64,000 nucleotides of DNA from Qipengyuania intermedia (GTDB lineage: Bacteria; Pseudomonadota; Alphaproteobacteria; Sphingomonadales; Sphingomonadaceae): the NCBI RefSeq assembly GCF_019711615.1, contig NZ_JAIGNS010000001.1, forward strand, positions 992,001 through 1,056,000, read 5' to 3'. The notes under the pieces are model-generated. The model had not been told where the DNA came from and did no database searches. It saw only the letters and a list, made by a program, of their open reading frames with translations. The position numbers were made by a program, and so were the translations under genes. Below, in pieces: positions 25,640-33,160 of this stretch (the first letter of the stretch is position 1; each line of letters opens with the position of its first letter).

Positions 25640-28030
25640 ATGCCAAGCTTCGCCGCGAACCTCGAAAAGACCCTTCACGCAGCCCTCACCGATGCGGGCG
25701 AGCGTCGCCACGAATATGCGACGCTGGAGCACCTGCTGCTCGCGCTTATCGGCGATGAGGACGCCGCCCAGGTCATGACCGCTTGCGGTGTGGAGTTGGG
25801 TGAACTCACGACTGTCGTGACCCAATATCTCGAGCAGGAATACCAGTCGCTCAAATCGGACGATGGCGCCGATCCGCAGCCGACCGCCGGTTTCCAGCGG
25901 GTGATCCAGCGCGCAATCCTGCATGTGCAGTCCTCGGGCAAGGACACGGTGACCGGCGCAAACGTGCTGGTGGCCCTGTTCTCCGAACGCGACAGCTATG
26001 CGGTCTATTTCCTGCAGCAGCAGGACATGAGCCGTCTCGATGCGGTCAGCTTCATCAGCCACGGCATCGGCAAGGGTGGCAAACAGGTCGAAGGCCGTCC
26101 CCCGCAAGGCGCGGAAGAAGCGCAAAGTCCCGATGCCCCCGATCAGGCGAAGGGTGGCGACAAGAAGGAAACCGCGCTCGACCAGTTCACGGTCAATCTC
26201 AACCAGAAGGCCGAAGACGGTCGTATCGATCCGCTGATCGGCCGCGGTCCGGAAGTGGGCCGCACGGTCCAGATCCTGTGCCGCCGGTCGAAAAACAACC
26301 CGCTTTATGTGGGTGATCCGGGCGTCGGCAAAACCGCCATCGCGGAAGGCCTGGCGCGCAAGATCGTCGAAGGCGACGTGCCCGAAGTGCTGCAGGATGC
26401 GGTCATCTACTCGCTCGACATGGGCGCCCTGCTTGCAGGAACGCGCTATCGCGGCGATTTCGAAGAACGGCTGAAACAGGTCGTGAACGAGCTCGAGGGC
26501 ATGCCCGAGGCCGTGCTCTTCATCGACGAGATCCACACGGTGATCGGTGCCGGCGCGACCAGCGGCGGCGCGATGGACGCGTCGAACCTGTTGAAGCCGG
26601 CGCTTTCGAGCGGTTCGATCCGCTGCATCGGTTCGACCACCTACAAGGAATTCCGCAACCACTTCGAAAAGGACCGCGCCCTACTGCGCCGGTTCCAGAA
26701 GATCGATGTGAACGAGCCCACGATCGAGGACACGATCAAGATCCTCAAGGGCCTGCGCAGCGCCTTCGAAGAGCATCACAAGGTCAAGTATACCCCCGAT
26801 GCGCTCAAGACCGCAGTCGAACTGTCGGCACGCTACATCAACGACCGCAAGCTGCCCGACAAGGCGATCGACGTGATCGACGAAGTGGGTGCGATGCAGA
26901 TGCTGGTGCCGCCGAGCCGCCGCAAGAAGAAGATTACCGCGCGCGAGATCGAGGCCGTCATCGCGACCATGGCCCGCATCCCGCCGAAATCGGTGTCGAG
27001 CGACGACAAGAAGGCACTCGAAAACCTCGAGCGCGACCTCAAGCACGTCGTCTTCGGCCAGGACGCGGCAGTCGAGAAACTGTCGACGGCCATGAAGCTG
27101 TCGCGTGCGGGTCTGCGCGATCCCGACAAGCCGATCGGCTCGTTCCTGTTCAGCGGACCGACCGGCGTCGGCAAGACCGAAGTCGCCCGCCAGCTCGCCT
27201 CGATCATGGGTATCGAACTCAAACGCTTCGACATGTCCGAGTATATGGAGCGCCATTCGATCAGCCGCCTGATCGGTGCACCTCCAGGTTATGTTGGTTA
27301 CGACCAGGGTGGTCTTTTAACCGATGCGGTTGATCAAAACCCGCATTGCGTGCTGCTGCTCGACGAAATCGAGAAGGCCCACCCGGACCTGTTCAACATT
27401 CTGCTGCAGGTAATGGATAACGGTCGCCTGACCGACCATCACGGCAAGACGGTCGATTTCCGCAACGTGGTCCTCATCATGACGACCAATGCCGGCGCGT
27501 CCGACATGGCGCGCCAGGGCATCGGCTTTGGTGACGTGTCCAAGGAAGATGCGAGCGAGGAAGCGGTGAAGCGTATGTTTACGCCGGAATTCCGCAACCG
27601 TCTCGATGCAATCGTGCCCTTCGGTTACCTCAACAAGGCAACCGTCGCCCGCGTGGTCGACAAGTTCATCCTCCAGCTCGAACTGCAGCTGGCCGAACAG
27701 AATGTCGATATCCAGTTCGACAAGGAAAGTCGCGCCTGGCTCGCCGACAAGGGCTATGACAAGCTTTACGGCGCACGTCCGATGGGCCGCCTGATCCAGG
27801 AAAAGATCAAGCAGCCGCTCGCCGAAGAACTGTTGTTCGGCAAGCTGGCGGATGGCGGCGAGGTCGCGGTGACGATGAAGGATGGCAAACCGTCCTTCGA
27901 ACTTACCCCTGCTCCGCCCAAGACCAAGCCGAAACGCAAGCCTGCGGCGAAAAAGAAGGCAGCACCCAAGAAGAAGCCCGACGCAGATGCCAGCGAAAGC
28001 GGCAGCACGGGCGATAAGGGCAAGGACTGA
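25640..28030 (+). CDS. clpA: ATP-dependent Clp protease ATP-binding subunit ClpA
   Basis: A 796-residue Hsp100 unfoldase that feeds substrates to ClpP. The N domain (1 to about 150) is followed by AAA+ D1 with Walker A GDPGVGKTA near 225 and Walker B FIDEIHT near 294. D2 has GPTGVGKTE near 507 and LLDEIEKAHPD near 570. The ClpP-docking IGF loop appears in QGIGFGD near 627. The Lys/Pro-rich tail (KPAAKKKAAPKKK) is an extra compared with E. coli ClpA. The ribosome binding site is AGGA. No clpS lies next to it. Confidence 0.97.
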   Translation: MPSFAANLEKTLHAALTDAGERRHEYATLEHLLLALIGDEDAAQVMTACGVELGELTTVVTQYLEQEYQSLKSDDGADPQPTAGFQRVIQRAILHVQSSGKDTVTGANVLVALFSERDSYAVYFLQQQDMSRLDAVSFISHGIGKGGKQVEGRPPQGAEEAQSPDAPDQAKGGDKKETALDQFTVNLNQKAEDGRIDPLIGRGPEVGRTVQILCRRSKNNPLYVGDPGVGKTAIAEGLARKIVEGDVPEVLQDAVIYSLDMGALLAGTRYRGDFEERLKQVVNELEGMPEAVLFIDEIHTVIGAGATSGGAMDASNLLKPALSSGSIRCIGSTTYKEFRNHFEKDRALLRRFQKIDVNEPTIEDTIKILKGLRSAFEEHHKVKYTPDALKTAVELSARYINDRKLPDKAIDVIDEVGAMQMLVPPSRRKKKITAREIEAVIATMARIPPKSVSSDDKKALENLERDLKHVVFGQDAAVEKLSTAMKLSRAGLRDPDKPIGSFLFSGPTGVGKTEVARQLASIMGIELKRFDMSEYMERHSISRLIGAPPGYVGYDQGGLLTDAVDQNPHCVLLLDEIEKAHPDLFNILLQVMDNGRLTDHHGKTVDFRNVVLIMTTNAGASDMARQGIGFGDVSKEDASEEAVKRMFTPEFRNRLDAIVPFGYLNKATVARVVDKFILQLELQLAEQNVDIQFDKESRAWLADKGYDKLYGARPMGRLIQEKIKQPLAEELLFGKLADGGEVAVTMKDGKPSFELTPAPPKTKPKRKPAAKKKAAPKKKPDADASESGSTGDKGKD

Positions 28031-28050
28031 CAGCCTGCCATAAGCAATCG

Positions 28051-28087
28051 AAGGGGCGCGGATCGGGAACGGTTCGCGCCCCTTTCG
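28051..28087 (+). terminator. Rho-independent terminator after clpA
   Basis: AAGGGGCGCG (28051-28060) pairs with CGCGCCCCTT (28075-28084). Four further inner pairs close a 6-base loop, and TTT follows. It lies 20 bases past the clpA stop. Confidence 0.8.
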
Positions 28088-28099
28088 CTTGAGTCGGCG

Positions 28100-29104
28100 A
28101 TGGCCGCGCCTTTTTCCTGGATCAAACCCGAACCACACGGGATCTACATCGAGCCGGCCGATTGCTGGGTCGATCCTTCGCGAGCCGTAGACAAGGCGCT
28201 GGTCACCCACGGCCATGCCGACCACGCGCGTGGAGGTCACGGCCAGACCGTCGCAACCCCCGAAACGTTGGCGATCATGAAGTTGCGCTACGCAACTTCC
28301 GACGGCGCTACCCCGGTCGAATATGGCGAAACGATCCGCCTGCCCGGCGGCGTCGATGCGACCTATATCCCGGCAGGCCATGTCCTTGGCAGCGCTCAGA
28401 TATTGCTGGAGCATGCGGGGGAGCGCGTGATCGTGACGGGCGACTACAAACGCCGCGCCGACCCCACTTGCCCGCCCTTCGAGGTCACGGCTTGCGACAT
28501 CTTCATCACCGAGGCGACATTCGGCCTGCCAGTCTTCTGCCATCCCCCGATCGAGGAGGAGATGCAAAAGCTGCTGGATCGCCTGGCTGCCCACCCGGAT
28601 CGCTGCGTGCTCATTGGCGCCTATGCCTTGGGCAAGGCGCAGCGCGTCATCGCCGAGTTGCGGGCGGCGGGGCACACCGACCCGATCTACCTCCACGGCG
28701 CGATGGAGAAGATGTGTCGTCTTTACGAAGAGCACGGTGTCGACCTGGGCGAACTTCGCATGGTTGCAGAGCACACGAAAGAGGACATGCGCGGAGCCAT
28801 CGTCATATGCCCGCCTTCCGCGCTCAATGACCGCTGGAGCCGCAGGCTGCCCGATCCGATCACGGCCATGGCCAGCGGATGGATGCGCGTACGCCAGCGG
28901 GCACGCCAGCGAAACGTCGAATTGCCGCTGGTGATCTCGGACCACGCGGATTGGGGCGAGCTCACCCGCACGATCCGCGAAGTCGATGCCCAGGAAAACT
29001 GGATTACCCACGGACGCGAGGATGCGTTGCTGCGCTGGTGCCAGTTGCACCAACGGCGCGCCCGCGCGCTGGCTCTCGTCGGATATGAAGACGAGGACGA
29101 TTGA
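28100..29104 (+). CDS. Ligase-associated DNA exonuclease (metallo-beta-lactamase/beta-CASP fold)
   Basis: A 334-residue MBL-fold nuclease. The zinc motif HGHADH is at residues 37-42, GHVLGSAQILLE near 94, and GDYKRRADPTCPPFE near 114. The beta-CASP part contains GAYALGKAQRVIAEL and SDHADWGEL. The family is defined by its association with an ATP-dependent DNA ligase, here encoded immediately downstream with a start overlapping or abutting its stop. Together they are expected to process and reseal DNA ends in repair. Substrate polarity (3' exonuclease) is by family analogy. Confidence 0.92.
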   Translation: MAAPFSWIKPEPHGIYIEPADCWVDPSRAVDKALVTHGHADHARGGHGQTVATPETLAIMKLRYATSDGATPVEYGETIRLPGGVDATYIPAGHVLGSAQILLEHAGERVIVTGDYKRRADPTCPPFEVTACDIFITEATFGLPVFCHPPIEEEMQKLLDRLAAHPDRCVLIGAYALGKAQRVIAELRAAGHTDPIYLHGAMEKMCRLYEEHGVDLGELRMVAEHTKEDMRGAIVICPPSALNDRWSRRLPDPITAMASGWMRVRQRARQRNVELPLVISDHADWGELTRTIREVDAQENWITHGREDALLRWCQLHQRRARALALVGYEDEDD

Positions 29105-29106
29105 GC

Positions 29107-30699
29107 GTGGACGAATTCGCGGCCCTCGTCGACGCCCTGGTCTACACGCGTTCGCGCAACGAGAAGTTGCGCCTGATCGCGGAATATCTGAGGGCCACAC
29201 CCGATCCCGACCGCGGCTGGGCACTGGCCGCACTTGCCGATGGGCTGGATTTTCCAGCCGTGAAGAGTTCGACGATCCGCAATCTGATGAAGGACCGCGT
29301 CGATCCGATCCTGTGGACGCTCAGCCGCGACTTCGTCGGTGATACGGCGGAAACCGCCAGCCTTCTCTGGCCGGCACCGGAAGAACCACCCTCCCCGCCC
29401 ACGGTGAGCGAGGCGGTCGAGCTCCTTTCCTCGATGAACCGCAAGAGCGTGGTCATCGAACTGCCGCACCTGCTCGACCGGCTTGACGCTTCCGGGCGCT
29501 ATGCCTTGCTCAAGCTGGCGACCGGCGGAATGCGCATCGGCGTCTCGAGCCGCCTGGCGAAGACCGCCTTTGCGCAGGCGTTCGACGTGTCGGTCGACGA
29601 GGTGGAGGAGTATTGGCACGGCCTGGCCGCGCCTTATCCCGAACTGTTCGACTGGGCGGCCAACGGGGAAGACCCGCCCGATATCGAGAACCTGCCAACC
29701 TTCCGCCCTTTCATGCTCGCGCATCCGCTTGAAGAAACGGTCGTCGACCTGGCGGAATATGCCGCGGAGTGGAAATGGGACGGCATCCGCGTGCAACTGG
29801 TGCGCGCCGGCGGTGAAACCCGGCTCTATTCGCGCAGCGGCGACGATATTTCCGCGACGTTTCCCGAACTTCTAGATGTGTTGCCATTCAATGCCGTGCT
29901 CGACGGCGAATTGCTGGTGCGAGGCAATGTACAGGGCGGCGAGGCAGGCGGAGCGGCCAGTTTCAACGCGTTGCAACAAAGACTCGGCCGCAAGACCGTG
30001 AGCAAGAAAATGCTCAAGGAGGCGCCCGCCTTCGTGCGCCTCTATGACGTCCTCATCGCCGAGGGGAACGACCTGCGGGAAAAGGACTGGACCAGTCGCA
30101 GGGCCGCACTTGAACAGCTGATCGCACGCTTACCGGAAAGCCATTTCGACCTCTCGAGCCTGGTGGAGGCCCGCGATTTCGAGCACCTGGCAGAGATCCG
30201 CGAAGGCAGCCGCGACGATGCGATCGAGGGCCTCATGCTCAAGCGCAAGGACAGTCCCTATATCGCGGGACGACGCGTCGGATACTGGTACAAGTGGAAA
30301 CGCGATCCGCTGCTGGTCGACTGCGTGCTGATGTACGCCCAGCGTGGCAGCGGCAAGCGGTCCAGCTTCTTCTCCGATTACACCTTCGGTTGCTGGGACG
30401 GCGATCCCGACCAAGGAGCCGACCTGCTGCCTGTCGGGAAAGCCTATTCCGGATTCACCGACGAGGAACTGAAAAAGCTCGACCGCCATGTGCGTAGCAA
30501 TACCGTCAACCGGTTCGGGCCGGTGCGCGAGACCGACAAGAGCCTCGTCTTCGAGGTGGCTTTCGATAGCGTACACGAAAGCAAGCGGCACAAGTCCGGC
30601 CTCGCGATGCGCTTCCCCCGCATCCATCGCATCCGCTGGGACAAGCCGCCGCACGAAGCGGACCGCATCGAAGCGCTGCGCGCGCTGATCAGGGATTGA
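29107..30699 (+). CDS. ATP-dependent DNA ligase (cisplatin damage response type)
   Basis: About 530 residues: an N-terminal helical DNA-binding domain, nucleotidyltransferase domain and OB fold. The adenylated Lys is in WKWDG (about residue 223), motif III is LYSRSGDD near 239, motif IV appears as EGLMLKRKDSPYIAGRR, and motif V as YWYKWKRDP. It seals nicks in a repair pathway separate from essential NAD-dependent LigA. Start could be the TTG at 29101, overlapping the exonuclease stop, or the GTG at 29107 preferred here. The usual partners PdeM and Lhr-like helicase are not in this window. Confidence 0.93.
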   Translation: MDEFAALVDALVYTRSRNEKLRLIAEYLRATPDPDRGWALAALADGLDFPAVKSSTIRNLMKDRVDPILWTLSRDFVGDTAETASLLWPAPEEPPSPPTVSEAVELLSSMNRKSVVIELPHLLDRLDASGRYALLKLATGGMRIGVSSRLAKTAFAQAFDVSVDEVEEYWHGLAAPYPELFDWAANGEDPPDIENLPTFRPFMLAHPLEETVVDLAEYAAEWKWDGIRVQLVRAGGETRLYSRSGDDISATFPELLDVLPFNAVLDGELLVRGNVQGGEAGGAASFNALQQRLGRKTVSKKMLKEAPAFVRLYDVLIAEGNDLREKDWTSRRAALEQLIARLPESHFDLSSLVEARDFEHLAEIREGSRDDAIEGLMLKRKDSPYIAGRRVGYWYKWKRDPLLVDCVLMYAQRGSGKRSSFFSDYTFGCWDGDPDQGADLLPVGKAYSGFTDEELKKLDRHVRSNTVNRFGPVRETDKSLVFEVAFDSVHESKRHKSGLAMRFPRIHRIRWDKPPHEADRIEALRALIRD

Positions 30700-30711
30700 T
30701 CAGCGCGCGCA
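30677..30711. terminator. Perfect 15-bp inverted repeat spanning the ligase stop codon
   Basis: TGCGCGCGCTGATCA (30677-30691) and its exact complement (30697-30711) flank a 5-base loop. The ligase TGA (30697-30699) lies inside the right arm. No T run follows on either strand, though the symmetry could serve both this gene and the convergent Cas2-like gene. Confidence 0.55.
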
Positions 30712-30718
30712 GTAAATC

Positions 30719-30988
30719 TTAGAAACTGCGTTCCGGCTTATTGAGCCAGTCGCCGCAGCTGTAATTGTATGACGCCCACTCCCTCGTAATGCGAACGACG
30801 AAGACCTTGTCATTCTTGTCGATCAAGGCCTTCAATTCATCGCGGATGGTCCCTGGACTCTTCAACGTGTCCAGGACCCACACGGATTCCAAGCCCTTGC
30901 AGTGGGTGTATTGCTTCAAATAGTTATGCAGAGGGGCATAGTTTCGACCCGGCGCGCACAGGTCGTAGGTAACAAGAACGGTAGCCAT
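30719..30988 (-). CDS. Orphan SinR/Cas2-like small protein
   Basis: An 89-residue protein beginning MATVLVTYDLCAPGRNY. Its layout matches the Cas2-like ferredoxin-fold 'SinR family' seen in many genomes: a beta-strand ending YDL, a helix, then LESVWVLDTLKSPGTIRDELKALIDKNDKVFVVRIT. No CRISPR repeats or cas genes are present. By eye its GC content is near half, clearly lower than its neighbours, and it is isolated with about 240 bases of gap on its 5' side. This suggests an accessory gene, possibly acquired. A nuclease role is only suggested by fold analogy. Confidence 0.7.
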   Translation of the reverse strand: MATVLVTYDLCAPGRNYAPLHNYLKQYTHCKGLESVWVLDTLKSPGTIRDELKALIDKNDKVFVVRITREWASYNYSCGDWLNKPERSF

Positions 30989-31037
30989 GATGATTGTGTC
31001 CTTCCAACTGACGCAATCGCCTTGACCTCCTGAACAC

Positions 31038-31058
31038 GCGGGGTAACGTGAACCCCGC
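31038..31058. repeat. Short hairpin upstream of the Cas2-like gene
   Basis: GCGGGGT (31038-31044) and ACCCCGC (31052-31058) form a perfect 7-bp stem with a 7-base loop, about 50 bases upstream of the Cas2-like start. Could be a leader structure. The rest of the 30989-31230 gap holds no convincing ORF. Confidence 0.35.
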
Positions 31059-31109
31059 TCACCAGAGCTCATGCCCGCCGACGACTGCAAATTCGAGGCG
31101 GAATGATCC

Positions 31110-31138
31110 GGGGGGCCGAGGTTCCGACTCGGCCTCCC
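31110..31138 (-). terminator. Hairpin downstream of the DUF167 operon
   Basis: An 11-bp stem (31110-31120 with 31128-31138, one G-T pair) and a 7-base loop lie about 90 bases past the DUF167 stop. Tail is not T-rich on either strand, so termination efficiency is uncertain. Confidence 0.45.
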
Positions 31139-31230
31139 ATTTCATGTCAAATCACATGATTCCCGGTGGTGGCGCGATTCACGAGTCGGGCGGGAGAGTT
31201 ATCCACACGCAGCGCCTCCCGCTTCTCGCG

Positions 31231-31512
31231 CTAAATCCGCAGAATTTCGAGCACTTTCTCGCGAGAAGTCGCGCCGCGCACAATCCGACAGAGTGACGTT
31301 GGCACTCCAAGGGCGCGCGCCACCAGCTTTTCGACCGAGGCGTTCGCGTCGCCATCAGTCGGCTTGGCGCGTACTTTCACCAGTACGCGCTCGCCGTCGA
31401 TGACAATGCTATCGCTGCGGGCACCGGGCGTGACCCGCACGCGCAGGTGCCCGTCCGCGACGAGAGCTTGCAACTCTGCGCTGTCCGGGAAATCAGCCTT
31501 GGGTCGCGGCAT
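31231..31512 (-). CDS. DUF167 (YggU) family protein
   Basis: A 93-residue protein with the DUF167 pattern HLRVRVTPGARSDSIV near residue 21 and VKVRAKPTDGDANASVEKLVARALGVP near 45-71, ending IVRGATSREKVLEI. It forms a small alpha/beta fold of unknown function. The ATG at 31512 lies 20 bases inside the 3' end of the carbonic anhydrase gene, so it is co-transcribed as the last gene of that operon. Confidence 0.88.
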   Translation of the reverse strand: MPRPKADFPDSAELQALVADGHLRVRVTPGARSDSIVIDGERVLVKVRAKPTDGDANASVEKLVARALGVPTSLCRIVRGATSREKVLEILRI

Positions 31513-32059
31513 CGACGGCGGCGGCGTGCGCCTTCGCGTTTTCCGCATAATGTACGACGCCCATGCGCATTCCGGCGATTGCCGCATCGTCGAGATCGCG
31601 CATCTTTCGCGCAGGGCGGCCGCCCCACAATTCGCGCTCTCCCATGACCTTGCCTTCGGTGAGCATGGCGCCCGCGGCGAGCATGGCATCGCTGCCGATC
31701 ACGGCCTTGTTCATCGCGATTGCGCCCAACCCGACGAAACCCCGGTTCTCGATCACGCAACCGTGGATCATGGCCATGTGGCCAATGAGGACGTCGTCGC
31801 CGATGATCAGCGGGCTGCCGTCGGGATCACCGGGACGTTCGGGGTCGCAGTGCAGCACGCTGCCATCCTGCACATTGGTCCGCTCCCCGATGACGATGCG
31901 GCTTACATCTGCGCGCAGTACGCAATTGTACCAGATCGAGCTTTCCGCGCCGATCGTCACGTCCCCGATGATCGTGCAGCCGGGCGCAATGAATGCGCTT
32001 TCGTCGATCTTCGGGGTCTTGCCGTGGATCGGCACGATATTCACGCCGGGGCGGTTCAT
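31493..32059 (-). CDS. Gamma carbonic anhydrase family protein
   Basis: A 188-residue left-handed beta-helix protein with hexapeptide repeats throughout. The three zinc histidines of gamma-class enzymes are in place: His70 (SVLHCD), His94 and His99 (IGHMAMIHG). Arg and Gln of the active site appear in RADVSRIVIGERTNVQDGS. It may hydrate CO2 or act as a ferripyochelin-binding-like family member with another acyltransferase-like role. Its start overlaps the preceding GNAT stop by four bases. Confidence 0.93.
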   Translation of the reverse strand: MNRPGVNIVPIHGKTPKIDESAFIAPGCTIIGDVTIGAESSIWYNCVLRADVSRIVIGERTNVQDGSVLHCDPERPGDPDGSPLIIGDDVLIGHMAMIHGCVIENRGFVGLGAIAMNKAVIGSDAMLAAGAMLTEGKVMGERELWGGRPARKMRDLDDAAIAGMRMGVVHYAENAKAHAAAVDAATQG

Positions 32060-32613
32060 TGTTTCTTCTCCCATTCCTCGCGGGTCAGGCTGTACTGGAT
32101 CACGCGCCGGTCTTCGGGCGGGTAATCCGGATCGTCGAAATCGAGATCGCTGCGCCGCGTCATGCCGAGCTTTTCCATCAGTTTCCAGCTTCCCACATTG
32201 GCCTCGCTCGTCAAGGCGACAACATGCGGTGCGTCGACCCGGCCGAATGCCCATTGGAGAACTGCTTCCATCCCTTCCCGCGCGTAGCCACGCCTCCACC
32301 GGTCTTCGCGCACCAGCCAGCCCACTTCGAAATCACCCCGGTTTGGCGCGAGGGGGCTATCGACCTGCTTGATGCCGCAATGCCCGACAAGATCGCCTGT
32401 TTCCTTTTCGATCATCATCAGGAAGCCGAAACCGTGCCGAGAATAGAGCGCCTGCGCCTTGGCATGCTTCGCCTCGATCTCGTGCAATTCCTTTACACCG
32501 CCCAGCCGCGCCATGACCGCAGGCGTATTGAGAACGCGCATTTGCTCTGCGGCGTCACTCTCCTCGATGGTCCGCAACACGAGGCGCTCGGTCTCGGCAA
32601 TGATGTCAGCCAC
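32056..32613 (-). CDS. GNAT family N-acetyltransferase (RimJ/RimL-like)
   Basis: A 185-residue acetyltransferase starting ADIIAETERLVLRTIEESD, typical of the RimJ/RimL branch. Acetyl-CoA loop WRRGYAREG is near residue 107, and VALTSEANVGSWKLMEKLGM near 132. Acceptor unknown: could be a ribosomal protein N-terminus or a small molecule. It lies between two four-to-eight-base overlaps and is clearly related to the next gene upstream. Confidence 0.9.
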   Translation of the reverse strand: MADIIAETERLVLRTIEESDAAEQMRVLNTPAVMARLGGVKELHEIEAKHAKAQALYSRHGFGFLMMIEKETGDLVGHCGIKQVDSPLAPNRGDFEVGWLVREDRWRRGYAREGMEAVLQWAFGRVDAPHVVALTSEANVGSWKLMEKLGMTRRSDLDFDDPDYPPEDRRVIQYSLTREEWEKKQ

Positions 32614-33160
32614 GCCAGCTGTCCTTGTCGATAGAATAGACGATGATTACGGGATTCTGCTTGTCGAACTCATCATTCGCGAAATCGAGGTCTTCGCGCC
32701 GTTTCATCCCGAGCCGCTCCATCAGGCCCCAGCTGGACGAATTGCCCCGGACGGTCAGCGCGATCACTTCCCCCGCACCGAAGCGGGAGAAAGCGAGGTC
32801 GAGCGACGCGATGGCGGCTTCTTTTGCATAGCCCTTGCCCCACGCATCTTCGCGCAGCCGCCAGCCGACCTCCATCATGCCGACGGGGCCGCCCGCCTGG
32901 TTGCAGCGCTTCAGGCCGCAAAAACCGAGTATTGCACCGTCTTCCTTGCGCTCGATGACCCAGAAAGTGTGGCCGTACTCTTTCTCATAGGAAAGCAGCC
33001 GGCCTTGCGCTGCCGCGCGCTTCTCATCGTCGCACACCCCGCCCAGCCAGCGCATGACCGACGGCGTATTGGTGACCTCCCAGAAAAGTGGCCAGTCCGC
33101 GTCGGTCCAGTCGCGCAGGACCAGTCTCTCTGTCTCGTGCCGGAACGAGATACCGCTCAC
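32606..33160 (-). CDS. GNAT family N-acetyltransferase (RimJ/RimL-like), paralogue
   Basis: A 184-residue paralogue of the adjacent acetyltransferase: HETERLVLRDWTDADW, GMMEVGWRLREDAWGKGYAKEA and IALTVRGNSSSWGLMERLGMKRREDLDF. The two share layout and probably arose by tandem duplication. The start is a GTG at 33160 overlapping the stop of the spermidine-synthase-like gene (GTGA). Substrate unknown. Confidence 0.88.
   Translation of the reverse strand: MSGISFRHETERLVLRDWTDADWPLFWEVTNTPSVMRWLGGVCDDEKRAAAQGRLLSYEKEYGHTFWVIERKEDGAILGFCGLKRCNQAGGPVGMMEVGWRLREDAWGKGYAKEAAIASLDLAFSRFGAGEVIALTVRGNSSSWGLMERLGMKRREDLDFANDEFDKQNPVIIVYSIDKDSWRG

Noticed and set aside
25574..26662. A 362-residue minus-strand frame opposite clpA
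   Set aside because: Antisense shadow of the ClpA N and D1 domains. No motif or ribosome binding site.
27317..29233. A 638-residue reading frame on the minus strand
   Set aside because: It runs antisense across clpA and the exonuclease gene, both well-supported by motifs. Long antisense frames are common in high-GC DNA, and this one has no recognisable domain.
30719..30988. A CRISPR-Cas system near the Cas2-like gene
   Set aside because: No repeat-spacer array and no other cas gene within the window. The protein is treated as an orphan.
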